64,000 nucleotides of DNA, from positions 124,001-188,000 of the forward strand of contig NZ_JAPQNS010000013.1 of the NCBI RefSeq assembly GCF_028867935.1. Direction: 5' to 3'. Every line of letters begins with the position of its first letter. The first letter of the stretch is position 1. This document shows positions 8,742 through 19,337 of this stretch, in pieces. Below the pieces are notes generated by a model. The model ran no database searches and was not told where the DNA came from. It saw only the letters and a program-made list of their open reading frames with translations. Made by a program: the position numbers and the translations under genes. The stretch is from Flavobacterium sp. SUN052. Lineage in GTDB: Bacteria; Bacteroidota; Bacteroidia; Flavobacteriales; Flavobacteriaceae.

Positions 8742-9497
8742 TTACCGCAAATCAACGGCATCGGCTCCCAGAATCGCCCCTGTCCGACGCGACTGCACAT
8801 AGGCAATCACCGCGCCCGTTGCCGGGTTGTAATTGGCCGGAAGCCGCAGGCTCACCTGTCCCGTTTTCTGAGCCGGTACCGATTGAAACACCCGAACCAC
8901 ATTATCGTGCGAAAGGGTCCGGCCCGCATTTTCGCCCCGCTCCACTTCTGTCGTAGTCGTTTTACTCACCAGGGCCACATTCAGCACCAGATCGGTCAGG
9001 TCGCCTTCCAGCCGGTAAGGCAGGGCCAACTGCTGGCCCGGTACGGCCGGTGTGTCCAGAAATACCTCAACGGGTGCGGGTTTTTGCAAGGCTGCTGGCA
9101 AACGCTGGCTCAATAGTGCCCGGTTCGATCCAACAAATTCCTGCTGGCCATTCAACACCGCCTGGGGTGTATATATGCTACGGTCCGTCGCACGGCTGCT
9201 GGCAAACTGGCGACTGTACTGCTGTTGTCGTTCAGTAAATAGATGCTGGCTAAATGGGTCGCGCCAGCCAAGCCGATCCCAGTAATCGACATGAAACGAC
9301 AGGCCATATACCCGCTGCCCCTGTTTGTGGGCGGTTCGAATCGTTTCGGTTAGCAGGCGGTCTGCCGAGGGGCAACTGGAGCAACCTTGGGAGGTAAACA
9401 GTTCGATCACCGCTATCGGCTCATGCGGTTTAACGGGCAATTTTGGAGTAGGTAGCACCAGACTGGCTCCCAGTATAAAATTTAGCAAAATGTTCAT
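8742..9497 (-). CDS. DUF1223 thioredoxin-like exported protein
   Basis: 251 residues with a hydrophobic N-terminus (MNILLNFILGASLVLPTP) acting as a signal. The hallmark is VIELFTSQGCSSCPSAD near residues 28-45, a CxxC redox pair in a thioredoxin-like fold, followed by LSFHVDYWDRLGW and IYTPQAVLNG, both typical of DUF1223. The reaction is unknown; the fold suggests periplasmic thiol chemistry. It is the most downstream gene of a leftward run with YceI and an outer-membrane-like protein, in a zone full of redox-repair genes. Confidence 0.85.
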   Translation of the reverse strand: MNILLNFILGASLVLPTPKLPVKPHEPIAVIELFTSQGCSSCPSADRLLTETIRTAHKQGQRVYGLSFHVDYWDRLGWRDPFSQHLFTERQQQYSRQFASSRATDRSIYTPQAVLNGQQEFVGSNRALLSQRLPAALQKPAPVEVFLDTPAVPGQQLALPYRLEGDLTDLVLNVALVSKTTTTEVERGENAGRTLSHDNVVRVFQSVPAQKTGQVSLRLPANYNPATGAVIAYVQSRRTGAILGADAVDLR

Positions 9498-9535
9498 GAT
9501 ATGTGTTGCTTATAAAAAGTGTGTTTTACCCGGAC

Positions 9536-10093
9536 TCAGTTAAGCTCTGCTGCCTGCGCTCCTATCCATAGGGAAATGGTCACGTTATTGCTCAAAAACA
9601 GATTTGGTTTACCCAGTTTGTACGCTAAACGATTGATTGTAAAGGTGCCCGAAAATTGCCCGGTTTTACCCTGCTGACTAAAGGTAAACGGAATACTGAC
9701 CCGGCGGGTGGTGCCTTTGAGCATTAAATCAAAAACCCCGGAATAGGTAGTTCCGCCTTTTCGCTCTAAACTAACCGACATCAAGCTAATTCGCGGAAAC
9801 GTAGCAACATCGAAATACTCCGCCTTGCGCAGGTGATTATCGCGGACGCCGATGCCTGTATCGAGGGTAGCCGTTTCGACGCTGCCCGACAGTTTTCCGG
9901 TTTCGGGCTTAAGTGGGTCGAAGAGCAACTGACCCGAAAAACCGCCCAATGTACCGCCAACGTTGATCCCGGCATTCCGAATCGAAAACGTAATAGTAGC
10001 CGTGGTTGGTTTCCAGGCTGTCTGGCTCAGAGCGGGTATTGTGGTCGACAGCAGCAGCCAAGCCCAGGACCAGTTTTTGAAGGTGTTTTCCAT
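9536..10093 (-). CDS. YceI-family periplasmic protein
   Basis: 185 residues with a signal peptide (hydrophobic WAWLLLSTTIPALSQ). The mature part reads as a YceI lipocalin-like barrel: TITFSIRNAGINVGGTLGGF near the start, IGVRDNHLRKAEYFDVATFP in the middle and a TRRVSIPFTF strand. YceI proteins bind polyisoprenoid lipids and are induced by stress. It starts 1 bp after the stop of the upstream gene (10095-10850), so the two are probably co-translated. Confidence 0.88.
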   Translation of the reverse strand: MENTFKNWSWAWLLLSTTIPALSQTAWKPTTATITFSIRNAGINVGGTLGGFSGQLLFDPLKPETGKLSGSVETATLDTGIGVRDNHLRKAEYFDVATFPRISLMSVSLERKGGTTYSGVFDLMLKGTTRRVSIPFTFSQQGKTGQFSGTFTINRLAYKLGKPNLFLSNNVTISLWIGAQAAELN

Positions 10094-10094
10094 C

Positions 10095-10850
10095 TCAGAA
10101 GTGGTACGATAGTGCCAGCATGGGCATGAAGTTTTTGGTTCTGAACCGGTCGTTTTCGAAGGTCAGTTTGCGGCTGGTTGTGTATTCGTTAAACTGAAAA
10201 CTTACCCCACCCCGCAAACTGAATTGGGGGTTAAGCCGATACCGGACGTAGTATTCCGAACTTAAACTCCCCAGATCGCTATCGCTGATGAGCAACAGGT
10301 TAAACGCCGTAGGGCTGGCTTCCTGCGCAGTGCCCGTGAGCGAACTTCGTCCTGGTCCTTTTGAGGTAAACGTACCGGTTTGTTTGACCCCAATACTGAC
10401 GCCAATGGCATCAATATTAGCCCCAATGTCGAACCGACGGCTTAGCGCGTATTCCAGATGAATACTGGCATTCAGCGAGTTGATTTGCGTTTTAGGAAAC
10501 CGAACGGTGTCAATATTAGCTGCAATGTCTTCGCTGAAGAGTGCCACAATACTTTGAGCGCCTGACGTCAACTTAGCCGGTGCCGTGCGGTAGTTCGTGT
10601 TCGACCCAAAGGCCGACGTCAGCCGAAGGCCATATCCGAATCGAAAGCGGTGGGTGCGGCCCAGCCCGTGTAAACGATTGACAGACAGCGATGCCAGCGA
10701 AAAATCGCCTTTGGTGGCCAAGGATAAGTCAACCGTTTGGTTGATTTTGGCAAAGGCCGGATTTGGTTGCGACGACGTTGCCGACGGGTGTGTCTGGGCC
10801 AGGCTCCATGCTGGTAACAGACATATAGTCAGGATGATAACTAGTTTCAT
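10095..10850 (-). CDS. Hypothetical outer-membrane beta-barrel protein
   Basis: 251 residues: signal peptide (MKLVIILTICLLPAWSLAQ), then alternating amphipathic strands (SLNASIHLEYALSRRFDIGA, YVRYRLNPQFSLRGG), ending in MLALSYHF with the C-terminal aromatic typical of outer-membrane barrels. No named family recognised. It sits immediately upstream of the YceI gene in the same transcript and may form a small envelope module with it; that is inferred from position. Confidence 0.7.
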   Translation of the reverse strand: MKLVIILTICLLPAWSLAQTHPSATSSQPNPAFAKINQTVDLSLATKGDFSLASLSVNRLHGLGRTHRFRFGYGLRLTSAFGSNTNYRTAPAKLTSGAQSIVALFSEDIAANIDTVRFPKTQINSLNASIHLEYALSRRFDIGANIDAIGVSIGVKQTGTFTSKGPGRSSLTGTAQEASPTAFNLLLISDSDLGSLSSEYYVRYRLNPQFSLRGGVSFQFNEYTTSRKLTFENDRFRTKNFMPMLALSYHF

Positions 10851-10946
10851 CAGGTTTGAGTACGTTAGAATAAACTATTGAGTCGTTGGTTATTGGTCAT
10901 CTGTTCTCAAGCATTGAATGCGCTCCAGGCAGATACCAATGACTAA

Positions 10947-11423
10947 TTACTTTAAATCGGCATGGCCGAACAGAACGCTGTACTGTCGGCACCAGATGAG
11001 TGCTGTTTGGTGTTTGGCTGGGTTGAAACTGGCTGGAATCGTCAGGAAGAAATTGCCCGATGTCGACAATTTCGACACTTCGACAAAATCAGAGACAGCT
11101 ACCCCGTCCGAAAGGTAAATCCGAAGATCGGGGCCACCATCGGTGCTGAAGTTCTCAAAAACAACTGTTCGCTGGCCTTCTTTTTCGTAGACCTTCACTA
11201 TTCCTTTGACGCTGTGTACATCGCCTACAAACGTCCCCTGCAACAGCAATTTCTGGGTTGAAGCATCGAAGGTTTGGGTTGGGTTTACTACGCTGACTGG
11301 AGCCCCTGTGGCACCTATCGGGGTGGGCGCATCGGACTTAACGGTACAGGCAGTAAGCCAGAGCGACAAGCAGAACGCCAGTACAGGCCGAACGAATAAC
11401 GCCCTGTTGATAAGTCGGTTCAT
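10947..11423 (-). CDS. DM13 domain lipoprotein
   Basis: 158 residues. The signal ends LSLWLTAC, a lipobox, so the mature protein is likely lipid-anchored at Cys26. The DM13 core begins KLLLQGTFVGDVHSVKGIV and continues VVFENFSTDGGPDLRIYLSD. DM13 is thought to be a redox-linked or electron-transfer module, an assignment from family descriptions and not from experiment here. The start overlaps the upstream YHS gene by 4 bp (ATGA), showing translational coupling of DM13 and YHS. Confidence 0.82.
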   Translation of the reverse strand: MNRLINRALFVRPVLAFCLSLWLTACTVKSDAPTPIGATGAPVSVVNPTQTFDASTQKLLLQGTFVGDVHSVKGIVKVYEKEGQRTVVFENFSTDGGPDLRIYLSDGVAVSDFVEVSKLSTSGNFFLTIPASFNPAKHQTALIWCRQYSVLFGHADLK

Positions 11424-11866
11424 GGTTTATCTTTGATCGACAGCCACTGCTGGTTAGCCTTCTGAATCCGCCCGTCGCGCTGCTTGTCCCAAAGGGTTTT
11501 GACTTTGGTGTTGTAGTTCAAGTACAGCTTGTCGCCTACAATAGCCCAGGCGTCGGGCTGGGTGGGTGCTTTGTGACCTTCGGAGGTTCCGTACGCGCAA
11601 TAGCCGCCGTACTGAGGTGCATACTTTTCTGGATTGTCCTTGAACGTATCCCGGTTTTCGGGGCTGGCGAAATACCAGTTGGCTCCCTGATAGACGAAGC
11701 TAATGGCCGAGTCGCCCTTTGTGGGCTGGTTCTGAGTAAAATAGGCCACCGGATCGTAACCCCGAAGAGCTTTTCCATCGGGTGCAAATACAGCGGACTG
11801 CTGGGCGAAGGCCGTGTTGGCGCATAGCAGGGCCAATACCAACAGCCGGAGAAGGTTGGTTTTCAT
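11420..11866 (-). CDS. Exported YHS domain-containing protein (second copy)
   Basis: 148 residues with a signal peptide (MKTNLLRLLVLALLCANTAFAQ). The core repeats the features of the copy at 2475-2951: LRGYDPVAYFTQNQPTKGD, NWYFASPENRDTF and YGGYCAYG. It is coupled by a 4-bp overlap to the downstream DM13 lipoprotein and follows msrA on the same strand. Pairing of YHS with DM13 and methionine sulfoxide reductases suggests a role in envelope oxidation damage. Confidence 0.83.
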   Translation of the reverse strand: MKTNLLRLLVLALLCANTAFAQQSAVFAPDGKALRGYDPVAYFTQNQPTKGDSAISFVYQGANWYFASPENRDTFKDNPEKYAPQYGGYCAYGTSEGHKAPTQPDAWAIVGDKLYLNYNTKVKTLWDKQRDGRIQKANQQWLSIKDKP

Positions 11867-11898
11867 ACTCGTTTGGTTGGTTTGTTGATGACGTGTAC

Positions 11899-12540
11899 TC
11901 AGGATTCCTGTTTGAGTTTGCCGTGCATGGCCGCCCGTAACTTTTGCACTTTAGGCAGCGACACCGACCGGATATAGGGCTGATCGGGGTGTAATTTGCA
12001 GTAGTTCTGGTGGTAGTTTTCGGCAGGGTAAAACACCTTGAATGACACCACCTGCGTCACAACTTTTCCAGCATAGTGTTTTGAGGCATCGATCTCGCGA
12101 ATGGCTGCTTCGATGGCCTCTTTCTCTTCGGGTGTGCGATAAAATGCCACCGACCGGTAATCGAACCCGGCATCCGGCCCTTGCCGGTTGAGGGTTGTAG
12201 GATCGTGACCGGCAAAAAATGCCTTCAGCAAATCGGCATAGCTAATCACCTTGGGGTCATAGTAAATCTGCACCGATTCGGCGTGGCCGGTCTGATCGGT
12301 GCCTACCTGTTCGTAGGTTGGGTTTTTGACGAAGCCACCCGAATAACCTGAGATCACTTCACGCACTCCGCGCAGTTGCTCAAATCCTTCTTCCTGCGCC
12401 CAGAAACAGCCTCCGGCAAACGTGGCAAGAGCCTCGCCGGATTTCGGCGTGGGTAATTTGGCGAGCGTGGCATCCTGTGCCAGGGCATAACTGCCTACCT
12501 GTAATAGCAGGGCCAGGACAATTTTTGATAATCGGTTCAT
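11899..12540 (-). CDS. msrA: Peptide-methionine (S)-S-oxide reductase, exported
   Basis: 213 residues. A signal peptide (MNRLSKIVLALLLQVGSYALA) shows the enzyme acts outside the cytoplasm. The catalytic motif GGCFW has Cys45, and the conserved GYSGG, YEQVGTDQTGHAE and YHQNYC segments follow, the last holding a candidate resolving cysteine. It reduces the S epimer of methionine sulfoxide in proteins. msrB lies 54 bp upstream on the same strand, so both epimers are covered in one transcript, as in periplasmic repair systems. Confidence 0.95.
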   Translation of the reverse strand: MNRLSKIVLALLLQVGSYALAQDATLAKLPTPKSGEALATFAGGCFWAQEEGFEQLRGVREVISGYSGGFVKNPTYEQVGTDQTGHAESVQIYYDPKVISYADLLKAFFAGHDPTTLNRQGPDAGFDYRSVAFYRTPEEKEAIEAAIREIDASKHYAGKVVTQVVSFKVFYPAENYHQNYCKLHPDQPYIRSVSLPKVQKLRAAMHGKLKQES

Positions 12541-12594
12541 GCTAGATGTTGGTTTATGAAAAGCTTTAAGCCTTGTTTTCAGTCGACTACATTA

Positions 12595-13101
12595 TTATTT
12601 TTTGACAAACTCCAGCGCCACACCATTCATGCAATAGCGCAGACCCGTGGGTTTAGGACCATCGTCGAACACGTGGCCCAGGTGGGCATCGCACACGGCG
12701 CACTGTACTTCGGTGCGAACCATACTATAGCTGTTGTCGCGGATTTCCTTCACAATATTTTTGCTGATGGGCGCATAGAAACTGGGCCAGCCGGTACCCG
12801 ATTCAAACTTGGTTTCGGAGCGAAACAGGGGTTCATGGCAGCATACACATCGGTACTCGCCATGTTCGTGGTTGCTGGCTAGGGGGCTGGTAAAGGCCCG
12901 TTCGGTAACTTGTTTCCGCGCTACAGCAAACTGTTCGGGCGTCAGGATTTTCTTCCAGTCGGCCTCGGTTTTCTCTACCCTGCGTGGAGGCTTGCCATCA
13001 GTCGACGCTGGCAGTACCGGGCCAAAAGAGGATAGCGTAAGCACGAGGGAACTGGTCAGCAGTAGTACGGTCAGTGCGGCAAAAAATGGATTTTTGTTCA
13101 T
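12595..13101 (-). CDS. msrB: Peptide-methionine (R)-S-oxide reductase, exported
   Basis: 168 residues with an N-terminal hydrophobic signal (residues ~7-30). Zinc-site cysteines are visible as Cys85/Cys88 (YRCVCCHE) and Cys134/Cys137 (VQCAVCDAHLGHVF). GTGWPSFYAPI follows the family pattern, and the catalytic Cys157 lies in LRYCMNG. It reduces the R epimer of methionine sulfoxide and complements the adjacent exported MsrA. Confidence 0.95.
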   Translation of the reverse strand: MNKNPFFAALTVLLLTSSLVLTLSSFGPVLPASTDGKPPRRVEKTEADWKKILTPEQFAVARKQVTERAFTSPLASNHEHGEYRCVCCHEPLFRSETKFESGTGWPSFYAPISKNIVKEIRDNSYSMVRTEVQCAVCDAHLGHVFDDGPKPTGLRYCMNGVALEFVKK

Positions 13102-13260
13102 GATACTTGTTGTTTACTGGTTAGTTAGTTGGTTTAAAATCGAATCGTGAATCAGGTCAGTGCGTCGCCAGGGAATGAGATGGTTCATAGGCCTTAATAA
13201 GCTAACCCCAGCGGAACGGGAAGCGGTTTGAGCAGACAGATACGTTAATTTTCAGTACTA

Positions 13261-13872
13261 TCAGTAGAGAAGATTGGCCGCCTGCCAGCAGGCCATCCCA
13301 ATAAAAAGCCCGCCCGTCAGCCAGTTGATCCAGCGTCCACTCAACAGGTGAAACACCTGGTTCCGGTAGCGGTCGGCGAGCCACACACAAACCACCAGCA
13401 GGGCAAAGGCACCCACTGCTGTTCCACTGGCAAAGGCCAGCACACCTCTCTTTCCACCTACCGACACCAGCATCTGCCCCTGTAAATAGAGCCAGACAGC
13501 CGACCAAAACGGCAACAATTGTGGATTGATACTAGCTAGTATCATTCCTTTCCAGAAGGGATACTGCGCCGTTACCACCCCGTTAGCTAGTACAACAGGC
13601 TTGGCCCGAAGTGAAGCGATGCCTACTCCTAGCAAAACCGGGATGGCCGCACAGGCCAGCCAGGTAGCCAGGTGTGCATTGCCCGGTAGAAGGGCGATTC
13701 CACTAGCCGCTAATCCACTGTACACTATTTCGGGCAAACTGCCTCCCAGCGCCAGCCACAACCCCGCCCGGCGGCTTTGGCTCAGGGTGGTTTGAATCAC
13801 AGCCAGATTGACCGTGCCGGGATGCAATGATCCCAGAAAGCTAATCATACAGACAGTTAGGAAGAGAATCAT
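13261..13872 (-). CDS. LysE/RhtB-type exporter
   Basis: 203 residues with about six membrane helices. The N-terminal FLGSLHPGTVNLAVIQTTLS with its HPGTVN motif resembles the LysE-family PGP region, and ASINPQLLPFWSAVW resembles the NPK/WxF repeat region. Such proteins export amino acids or related metabolites; the substrate cannot be read from sequence. It is separated from msrB by about 160 bp with no gene in between. Confidence 0.8.
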   Translation of the reverse strand: MILFLTVCMISFLGSLHPGTVNLAVIQTTLSQSRRAGLWLALGGSLPEIVYSGLAASGIALLPGNAHLATWLACAAIPVLLGVGIASLRAKPVVLANGVVTAQYPFWKGMILASINPQLLPFWSAVWLYLQGQMLVSVGGKRGVLAFASGTAVGAFALLVVCVWLADRYRNQVFHLLSGRWINWLTGGLFIGMACWQAANLLY

Positions 13873-13998
13873 ATCAGTGAGCAGTTATCAGTGAACACCT
13901 GGTAGACACCGGTAAACTGGTGGCAACGAGTAGTAAGATAGAGGTTATCAACAGCGACTCACTGTTTACTGGTATCTGATAACTGTTTACTGTTCACT
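13873..13998. repeat. Short inverted-repeat cluster
   Basis: Variants of gagcagttatcagtgaac occur near 13878 and, inverted, around 13964-13998 (gataactgtttactgttcac), with further partial copies between. The cluster lies between two same-strand genes and runs into the last codons of the DinB-like gene. It looks like an intergenic repeat, role unknown. Confidence 0.45.
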
Positions 13999-14498
13999 GT
14001 CTTTTGCTGGTTGGCAATGGTTGAATAGGCCACTCCGAAGTTGGAGGGCAGTATCACCAGCGGAAACTCGGCCCGAACGGCCACCTGAATCAGCGCTAGA
14101 TGGTGAATCGCATGTTCGATATTGTAGTGCAACTCACGGGCAAACGACGAGGGTACTTCGATTGGGACGGTCGTATCTGCCGACAAATCGGCTTTGAGCT
14201 GGAGGGGCTGGTTGAGGTCGAGCCGCTGAATGGCTAAATCGACCGAGCCAATACGGCGAATGGTTTCGTCGGGATCAACTTCAAGCCGGAAATCGCGTTG
14301 CCGCCGGTCGTAATTCAGTTCCTGCGATTTGGCACTGTCGATAAGCAATTCATAGAACTCCAGAATATGCCGAACATGTTTGCCGATGGTATTGCCCGAC
14401 AGCACCGCTACCGGCCGACTGTACTCATCGTCGGTTAACTGTCCGATCAGGTCGGCGAGCTGAAGAAAAATATCGGTACTGGCTGATTTGAGAGACAT
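13959..14498 (-). CDS. DinB-like four-helix protein
   Basis: About 179 residues from the ATG at 14498 (MSLKSASTDIFLQLADLIGQ). An upstream in-frame ATG at 14684 would add 62 residues unlike the family. Metal-ligand-type histidines are visible in GKHVRHILEFYELL and HYNIEHAIHHLALIQV, matching the His triad of DinB/YfiT metal-binding bundles. Function unknown; relatives include thiol transferases. The 3' end runs into a short repeat-rich stretch, and the last ~10 residues may derive from it. Confidence 0.72.
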   Translation of the reverse strand: MSLKSASTDIFLQLADLIGQLTDDEYSRPVAVLSGNTIGKHVRHILEFYELLIDSAKSQELNYDRRQRDFRLEVDPDETIRRIGSVDLAIQRLDLNQPLQLKADLSADTTVPIEVPSSFARELHYNIEHAIHHLALIQVAVRAEFPLVILPSNFGVAYSTIANQQKTVNSKQLSDTSKQ

Positions 14499-14835
14499 AC
14501 AATGCAGGATTTTGAGGTCATTGATCACGGCTCTGGCTGGTTGCTCCGGGTCAGTAGCCGTGAATCGTTCTGCTGTATGTCTTACGAATTGTGTGCCGCA
14601 ACGTGCCAGCAGGTCAAAAACGCCGTTTCCCGCTTGTTTTGACCATTTTTGATCCAGATGTCTGAATAACAATTCGAAAGCCAATCTTCGGAATGTCCGA
14701 GTTTTTACGATATTTCAGGAAAGACTATCAAAAAGGTTTATTCTTGTGAACCGTTAAAAGCGCCTTTACCAGTCTACAAAAGCCTTTTCATCGCTATCTC
14801 TCGTTCAGGACTGAAATTTGCCGGACACTTGTTTC

Positions 14836-17800
14836 ATGAAACCGATTCGATTTTTTCTTGTCCTGTTGTTAGCTGCCCCTTGCAGGTTACTGGCTCAACC
14901 GGCCGGGTTGCCATTTATTCAACACTACGCGCCTAAAGTGTATAGCGCACACCCCGAAAACCGGGCTATCGCTCAGGACAATCGGGGGGTATTATACGTG
15001 GGTAATCAACATGGTCTGCTCGAATTTGACGGGAGCTCCTGGACGCGGCTTTCTGTTCCGGGGCTGGCTGTGCGGGCCGTCGCTACCGACTCGGCGGGAA
15101 CCGTTTTTGTGGGCACCGATACCAACTTCGGGTATCTGAAATTCGACGCGAAAGGCCAGCGTAATTATGTTTCTATCTGCGATCAGCTTCCACCGAATGA
15201 GCGGCATATAGCCAAGGTTGTGCGTGTATTCCCCACCGACCAGGGTGTATTTTTCTGTACCGACGAATGGGTATATCAATACCGCCCTAACCAGCCTGTT
15301 ATCCGTTGGCAACCGCCTGGCGAACAGGGTATCCGGCGGGTCAGTGTTGTAAACAACAAACTGATTGTGCAGGGGCAAAGTGGGCGTCTGTACTGGCTCG
15401 ACATACGCCAAAATCCAACTGGCCCCCTCCAGCCCATGCCCGGCACCGACCGGCTGATTCCTGAATTGGTCGAAGCCGTTTTGCCCTATCCGGGTAGTGA
15501 TCAGTTATTGATTATAACCTGCCATGCGGGCTTTTTCCGGTATTACCCGTCCAATACTGGCTCAACCCGACTGTATGCTATGCCAACACAAGCCGATAAT
15601 TGGCTACACACAGCGAGAGTATACAGGGCCATTTATATTCCCAATCCCCAACTGGGCACCTACAGTTACGCCATTGGTACGGCCCTGGGTGGTGTACGGC
15701 TTTTTGATGCACAAGGTCATGAGGTGCAACGGATTGATGAGAGCAACGGTCTCCATCGAAACGCCGTGTTGAGCCTGTTTTACGACCGCGAAAAATCACT
15801 TTGGGTAGGCACCGGCAGTGGCCTCGACCGGGTTGAGTTTACCCTGCCCGTCACCCGGTTTGAAAGCAGTCTGAATGTCCGGTCGACCGTTTGGGCCATC
15901 CGCCGACATGCCGGAACGCTCTACATCGGTACCAGTTTAGGGGTGCTGGGCTGGAACGAAACAACGTGGCGATTTGCGTCCGTTGCCGGGGCCGATGCCT
16001 CCTGCTGGACACTACTGACTGACGGGCCCGATCTACTGGCCGGAGCGTCGGGTGGTATTTGGCGAATTCGGCAGGGGAAACTGCTCGAAACGATACCAAC
16101 CAATGGGCAAGCTGTTTATGCCTTGCTTCGCCCCCGGCCCGGCGTGTTGATAGCGGCTTTGGGTAATGGGGTTCGGGTTTACCGAAAACAAGGTAATACA
16201 TGGCAGGATGCCGGTCTGATTGGAAAACTTCGTGCCGAATCGGTTTCGTTAGCCACAGCAACCGACGGAACCATTTGGGTAGGTACCCGGCACGAGGGCT
16301 TTTTTCGCGTTAGCTCCGATTTTTCAACAATTTCGGCGGTTGATGCGGTGTCGGTGGCACCTTCGGTCAACAATGCGGGCAGTTATGTATTCTCAACTTC
16401 GGCAGGCGCCCTGTTTGTTTCGGCAGGTCGGCTGTACAGGCACGATTCTCAACGTAATACATTCGTTCCGGCCAACATTCCCGGAATGCCCTTGCTCGGT
16501 TCGGAGGCCGATGCTCCCTTTATTGCCGAAGACACCGCACGGAATTTATGGATTGCCAAGCCCCCTATTGCCCTCCGGCGACAGGCCCATCAAAGCTGGG
16601 CATTTGACAGCCTCAGCCTGAAACCTATTCGGCGAGGTGGCTACGTGGTGTACCCCGAAGCCAATGGCCTGGTGTGGCTGGGCAACGATGAGGGGCTCTT
16701 TCGCTACGATGGCGCCCAGATGACCATGCCCCCCGATTATCCGGCCTTAATTCGGTCAGTGCGGTTGCTGCGCAATGATTCATTGATTTGGGCGGGCGGC
16801 AATGGACAGGCCAGGGTTCGACAGTCGTTGCCGTTTCGAGATCGCGATTTAGCCTTCCGGTTTTCGGCCACCAGTTTCGTGGGGGATGATCAAAACGAGT
16901 TTCAAACCCGGTTGCTGGGCAACAGCGAAATGCCCGAAGACACGGTTTGGTCGCGTTGGAAGCGCGAAACCTGGGTCGAGTACACTAACCTACCCTCAGG
17001 CGACTACGCATTTGCCGTTCGGGCCCGCGACCCCTATGGCCAGCTTAGCCGCGAAAGCCAGTTTTCGTTCACTATCGCCCGCCCCTGGTATCGAACACTC
17101 TGGGCCTATGCCTTGTACTTTTTACTGGCTGTGCTGCTGATCTGCGGTTTTGTACTGTATTACAACCGCCGAATAAGGCGCGAAAAAAACAAACTCGAAG
17201 CCATTGTGCAGGATCGAACGGCACAGGTTATCGAACAAAAAGAAGAACTCATTGCGCAGGCCGATCGGCTCCAACTGGCCAAAGAAGCTGCCGAAAGTGC
17301 AAACCGGGCCAAGAGCGAATTTCTGGCCACCATGAGCCACGAACTTCGCACGCCCCTCAACGGAATTTTAGGCTTTGCCCAACTACTGCAACGAGATCAG
17401 AACCTTACCGATAGCCAGCAGCGGGGCGTAGGAATCATCCGGGGCAGTGGTGAGCATCTTCTTACGCTGATCAACGAGGTGCTGGATATTGCCAAGATCG
17501 AGGCTCGACAGCTTGAGTTTGATCGGGCGACGGTTAACCTGCCTGATTTATTGGCCAATGTATCGGCAATTTTTCGCGTGCGGGCCGCGCAGAAAGGGCT
17601 TGATTTTAACTTTCAGTCGGAAACAGCGTTACCGGTACTGGTACTGACCGACGAAAAGCGTCTGACCCAGGTGCTGAACAACCTGTTGAGTAACGCTGTT
17701 AAATTTACCGAACAGGGCCACGTGTCGCTTATGGTTACTAGTCAACTAGTTCGACCGGGCCAGTTTCGGGTGGTATTTCAGGTAAGTGATACGGGTATTG

Positions 17801-18699
17801 GTATCCCGCATGATCGTCTGTCCGATATTTTTCAACCTTTTTATCAGGTTCGTGATGCACAGCAATTCTCGGAAGGAACTGGCTTAGGGCTAGCCATTTC
17901 GGACCAGTTGATTAAGCTGATGGGTGGTCAGCTTCAGGTGTCGAGTTTACCGTCAAAAGGCAGTATCTTCACTGTAAGCCTACCCCTTTCGGGAGTCGAA
18001 ACACCCATTGCACCAGTTAATGAGCTTTCACCTATCGCCGGGCGTATTAGTAGCTATGAAGGGCCACAACGCCGGATTCTGGTAGCAGACGACAATGCGG
18101 ATAACCGACTGGTTGTAAAGTCGCTACTGGAAACGATAGGCTTCGTGGTTACGGAAGCAAATGATGGCCAGGAAGCCCTTGAACAGACCTGGCAACATCC
18201 GCCAGATTTAATTCTGATGGATCTGGTCATGCCAAAACTAACTGGTTTTGAGGCCCTTGAACAACTTCGTCAAGAGCCAGCTTTAGCGTCTATCAAAGTG
18301 ATTGCCTTTTCGGCGAATGTGTTCGAGCAGAATCAACATCAGTCGTTGCAAGTGGGCTTCGATGATTTTGTGGCCAAGCCCGTCGACATAGATAGTCTGC
18401 TTGAAAAACTCAAAACGCATCTTGGTCTGACATGGTGTTACGCGTCGACTGAGTCGTTTTTATCGGCTGCTGTTTCAGTAAGCCATTCGGCTCCGCCATT
18501 ACTGCCTTCTACCGATGAACTCAACCGCTTGCTAGGCCTAGCCCGGCATGGCGACATTAGCGCCATTTTGATACAACTTACTGAAATTGAGCAGCAAAAT
18601 GCAGCGTTCATTCCATTTATTCAACCGTTACGCCAGTGGGCCAGCGAGTTTGACATGGAGAGAATTCGGAATTATTTGAGTGGATTAGTCAAATCGTAA
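14836..18699 (+). CDS. Hybrid two-component sensor kinase with beta-propeller sensor
   Basis: About 1,287 residues from the ATG at 14836 ([15 protein letters not shown] signal); an ATG 18 bp earlier is possible. The periplasmic part contains two-component-propeller repeats (patterns such as [27 protein letters not shown]) and a Y_Y_Y-type Ig domain before one membrane helix (~residues 757-780). Then follow a coiled coil, HisKA with the phospho-His in [20 protein letters not shown], HATPase_c ([25 protein letters not shown]) and a receiver with its Asp in [14 protein letters not shown]. It has no DNA-binding domain, so output goes through another protein. It is divergent from the DinB-like gene. 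Confidence 0.94.
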   Translation: MKPIRFFLVLLLAAPCRLLAQPAGLPFIQHYAPKVYSAHPENRAIAQDNRGVLYVGNQHGLLEFDGSSWTRLSVPGLAVRAVATDSAGTVFVGTDTNFGYLKFDAKGQRNYVSICDQLPPNERHIAKVVRVFPTDQGVFFCTDEWVYQYRPNQPVIRWQPPGEQGIRRVSVVNNKLIVQGQSGRLYWLDIRQNPTGPLQPMPGTDRLIPELVEAVLPYPGSDQLLIITCHAGFFRYYPSNTGSTRLYAMPTQADNWLHTARVYRAIYIPNPQLGTYSYAIGTALGGVRLFDAQGHEVQRIDESNGLHRNAVLSLFYDREKSLWVGTGSGLDRVEFTLPVTRFESSLNVRSTVWAIRRHAGTLYIGTSLGVLGWNETTWRFASVAGADASCWTLLTDGPDLLAGASGGIWRIRQGKLLETIPTNGQAVYALLRPRPGVLIAALGNGVRVYRKQGNTWQDAGLIGKLRAESVSLATATDGTIWVGTRHEGFFRVSSDFSTISAVDAVSVAPSVNNAGSYVFSTSAGALFVSAGRLYRHDSQRNTFVPANIPGMPLLGSEADAPFIAEDTARNLWIAKPPIALRRQAHQSWAFDSLSLKPIRRGGYVVYPEANGLVWLGNDEGLFRYDGAQMTMPPDYPALIRSVRLLRNDSLIWAGGNGQARVRQSLPFRDRDLAFRFSATSFVGDDQNEFQTRLLGNSEMPEDTVWSRWKRETWVEYTNLPSGDYAFAVRARDPYGQLSRESQFSFTIARPWYRTLWAYALYFLLAVLLICGFVLYYNRRIRREKNKLEAIVQDRTAQVIEQKEELIAQADRLQLAKEAAESANRAKSEFLATMSHELRTPLNGILGFAQLLQRDQNLTDSQQRGVGIIRGSGEHLLTLINEVLDIAKIEARQLEFDRATVNLPDLLANVSAIFRVRAAQKGLDFNFQSETALPVLVLTDEKRLTQVLNNLLSNAVKFTEQGHVSLMVTSQLVRPGQFRVVFQVSDTGIGIPHDRLSDIFQPFYQVRDAQQFSEGTGLGLAISDQLIKLMGGQLQVSSLPSKGSIFTVSLPLSGVETPIAPVNELSPIAGRISSYEGPQRRILVADDNADNRLVVKSLLETIGFVVTEANDGQEALEQTWQHPPDLILMDLVMPKLTGFEALEQLRQEPALASIKVIAFSANVFEQNQHQSLQVGFDDFVAKPVDIDSLLEKLKTHLGLTWCYASTESFLSAAVSVSHSAPPLLPSTDELNRLLGLARHGDISAILIQLTEIEQQNAAFIPFIQPLRQWASEFDMERIRNYLSGLVKS

Positions 18700-18810
18700 T
18701 TGAACTTGCTACATTTGACTGGAGCCTTGTTTTAGACAGATTTGGGGTCAAATCGCTTCGGCGGTCCGAAACAATTTGGTCATGGTTAAATCGGTCGTCG
18801 AAGCGGACAT

Positions 18811-19107
18811 ATGTTTGACGAAGCGTTCAAAGAAATGGCCTGCCCCGGCGCACCGTTCGAGTTATCGTATATAAAAGGATCAATTCAAGAGGCCGCCCGC
18901 GAATTAGACATTGATCCGGGACGAATCAGCAAATGGAGCGGTCGGCCGCTGCCGCAACGCCACAAAAAAAACGTTCGAATTTTGCCTGCCACTACCACTC
19001 TTTCTGACGAACAGCAACAGATCGGAAGGCTGCAACGAGAGCTCAGAGAAGCTCAGATGGAAGGCGATATACAGAAATCAGTATACAGCACACCCGCTGT
19101 TGAATAG
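18811..19107 (+). pseudogene. IS3-family transposase orfA remnant
   Basis: The frame resembles the helix-turn-helix OrfA of IS3-type elements (LDIDPGRISKWSGRP, then GRLQRELREAQMEGDIQKSV), including the leucine-zipper part. The end (VYSTPAVE) departs from the family, so it is degraded. Its OrfB partner is absent downstream; an orfB 3' end appears at 20083-20313 after IS110 debris, which suggests a single IS3 element interrupted and partly deleted. Confidence 0.65.
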
Positions 19108-19337
19108 CCTCTACAACTTCCGTCTCGTCACCAAGCCCTACCTTTGGCCGACTTTCTGAAGCAAGCCCCATCGCTTTCACTGGTACCCAACGAGTCCTTG
19201 CTAAAATCTGGGCTGGAGCACACGATGCCTTTCCAAAGGCATTTAGTGAATAGACTGGTGATCGCTTCGGCAAATCCTGTACAGAAAACTCTTACTTTCT
19301 CTGTGCGCTCCCAGAAGTCACTAATTATCAATACACG

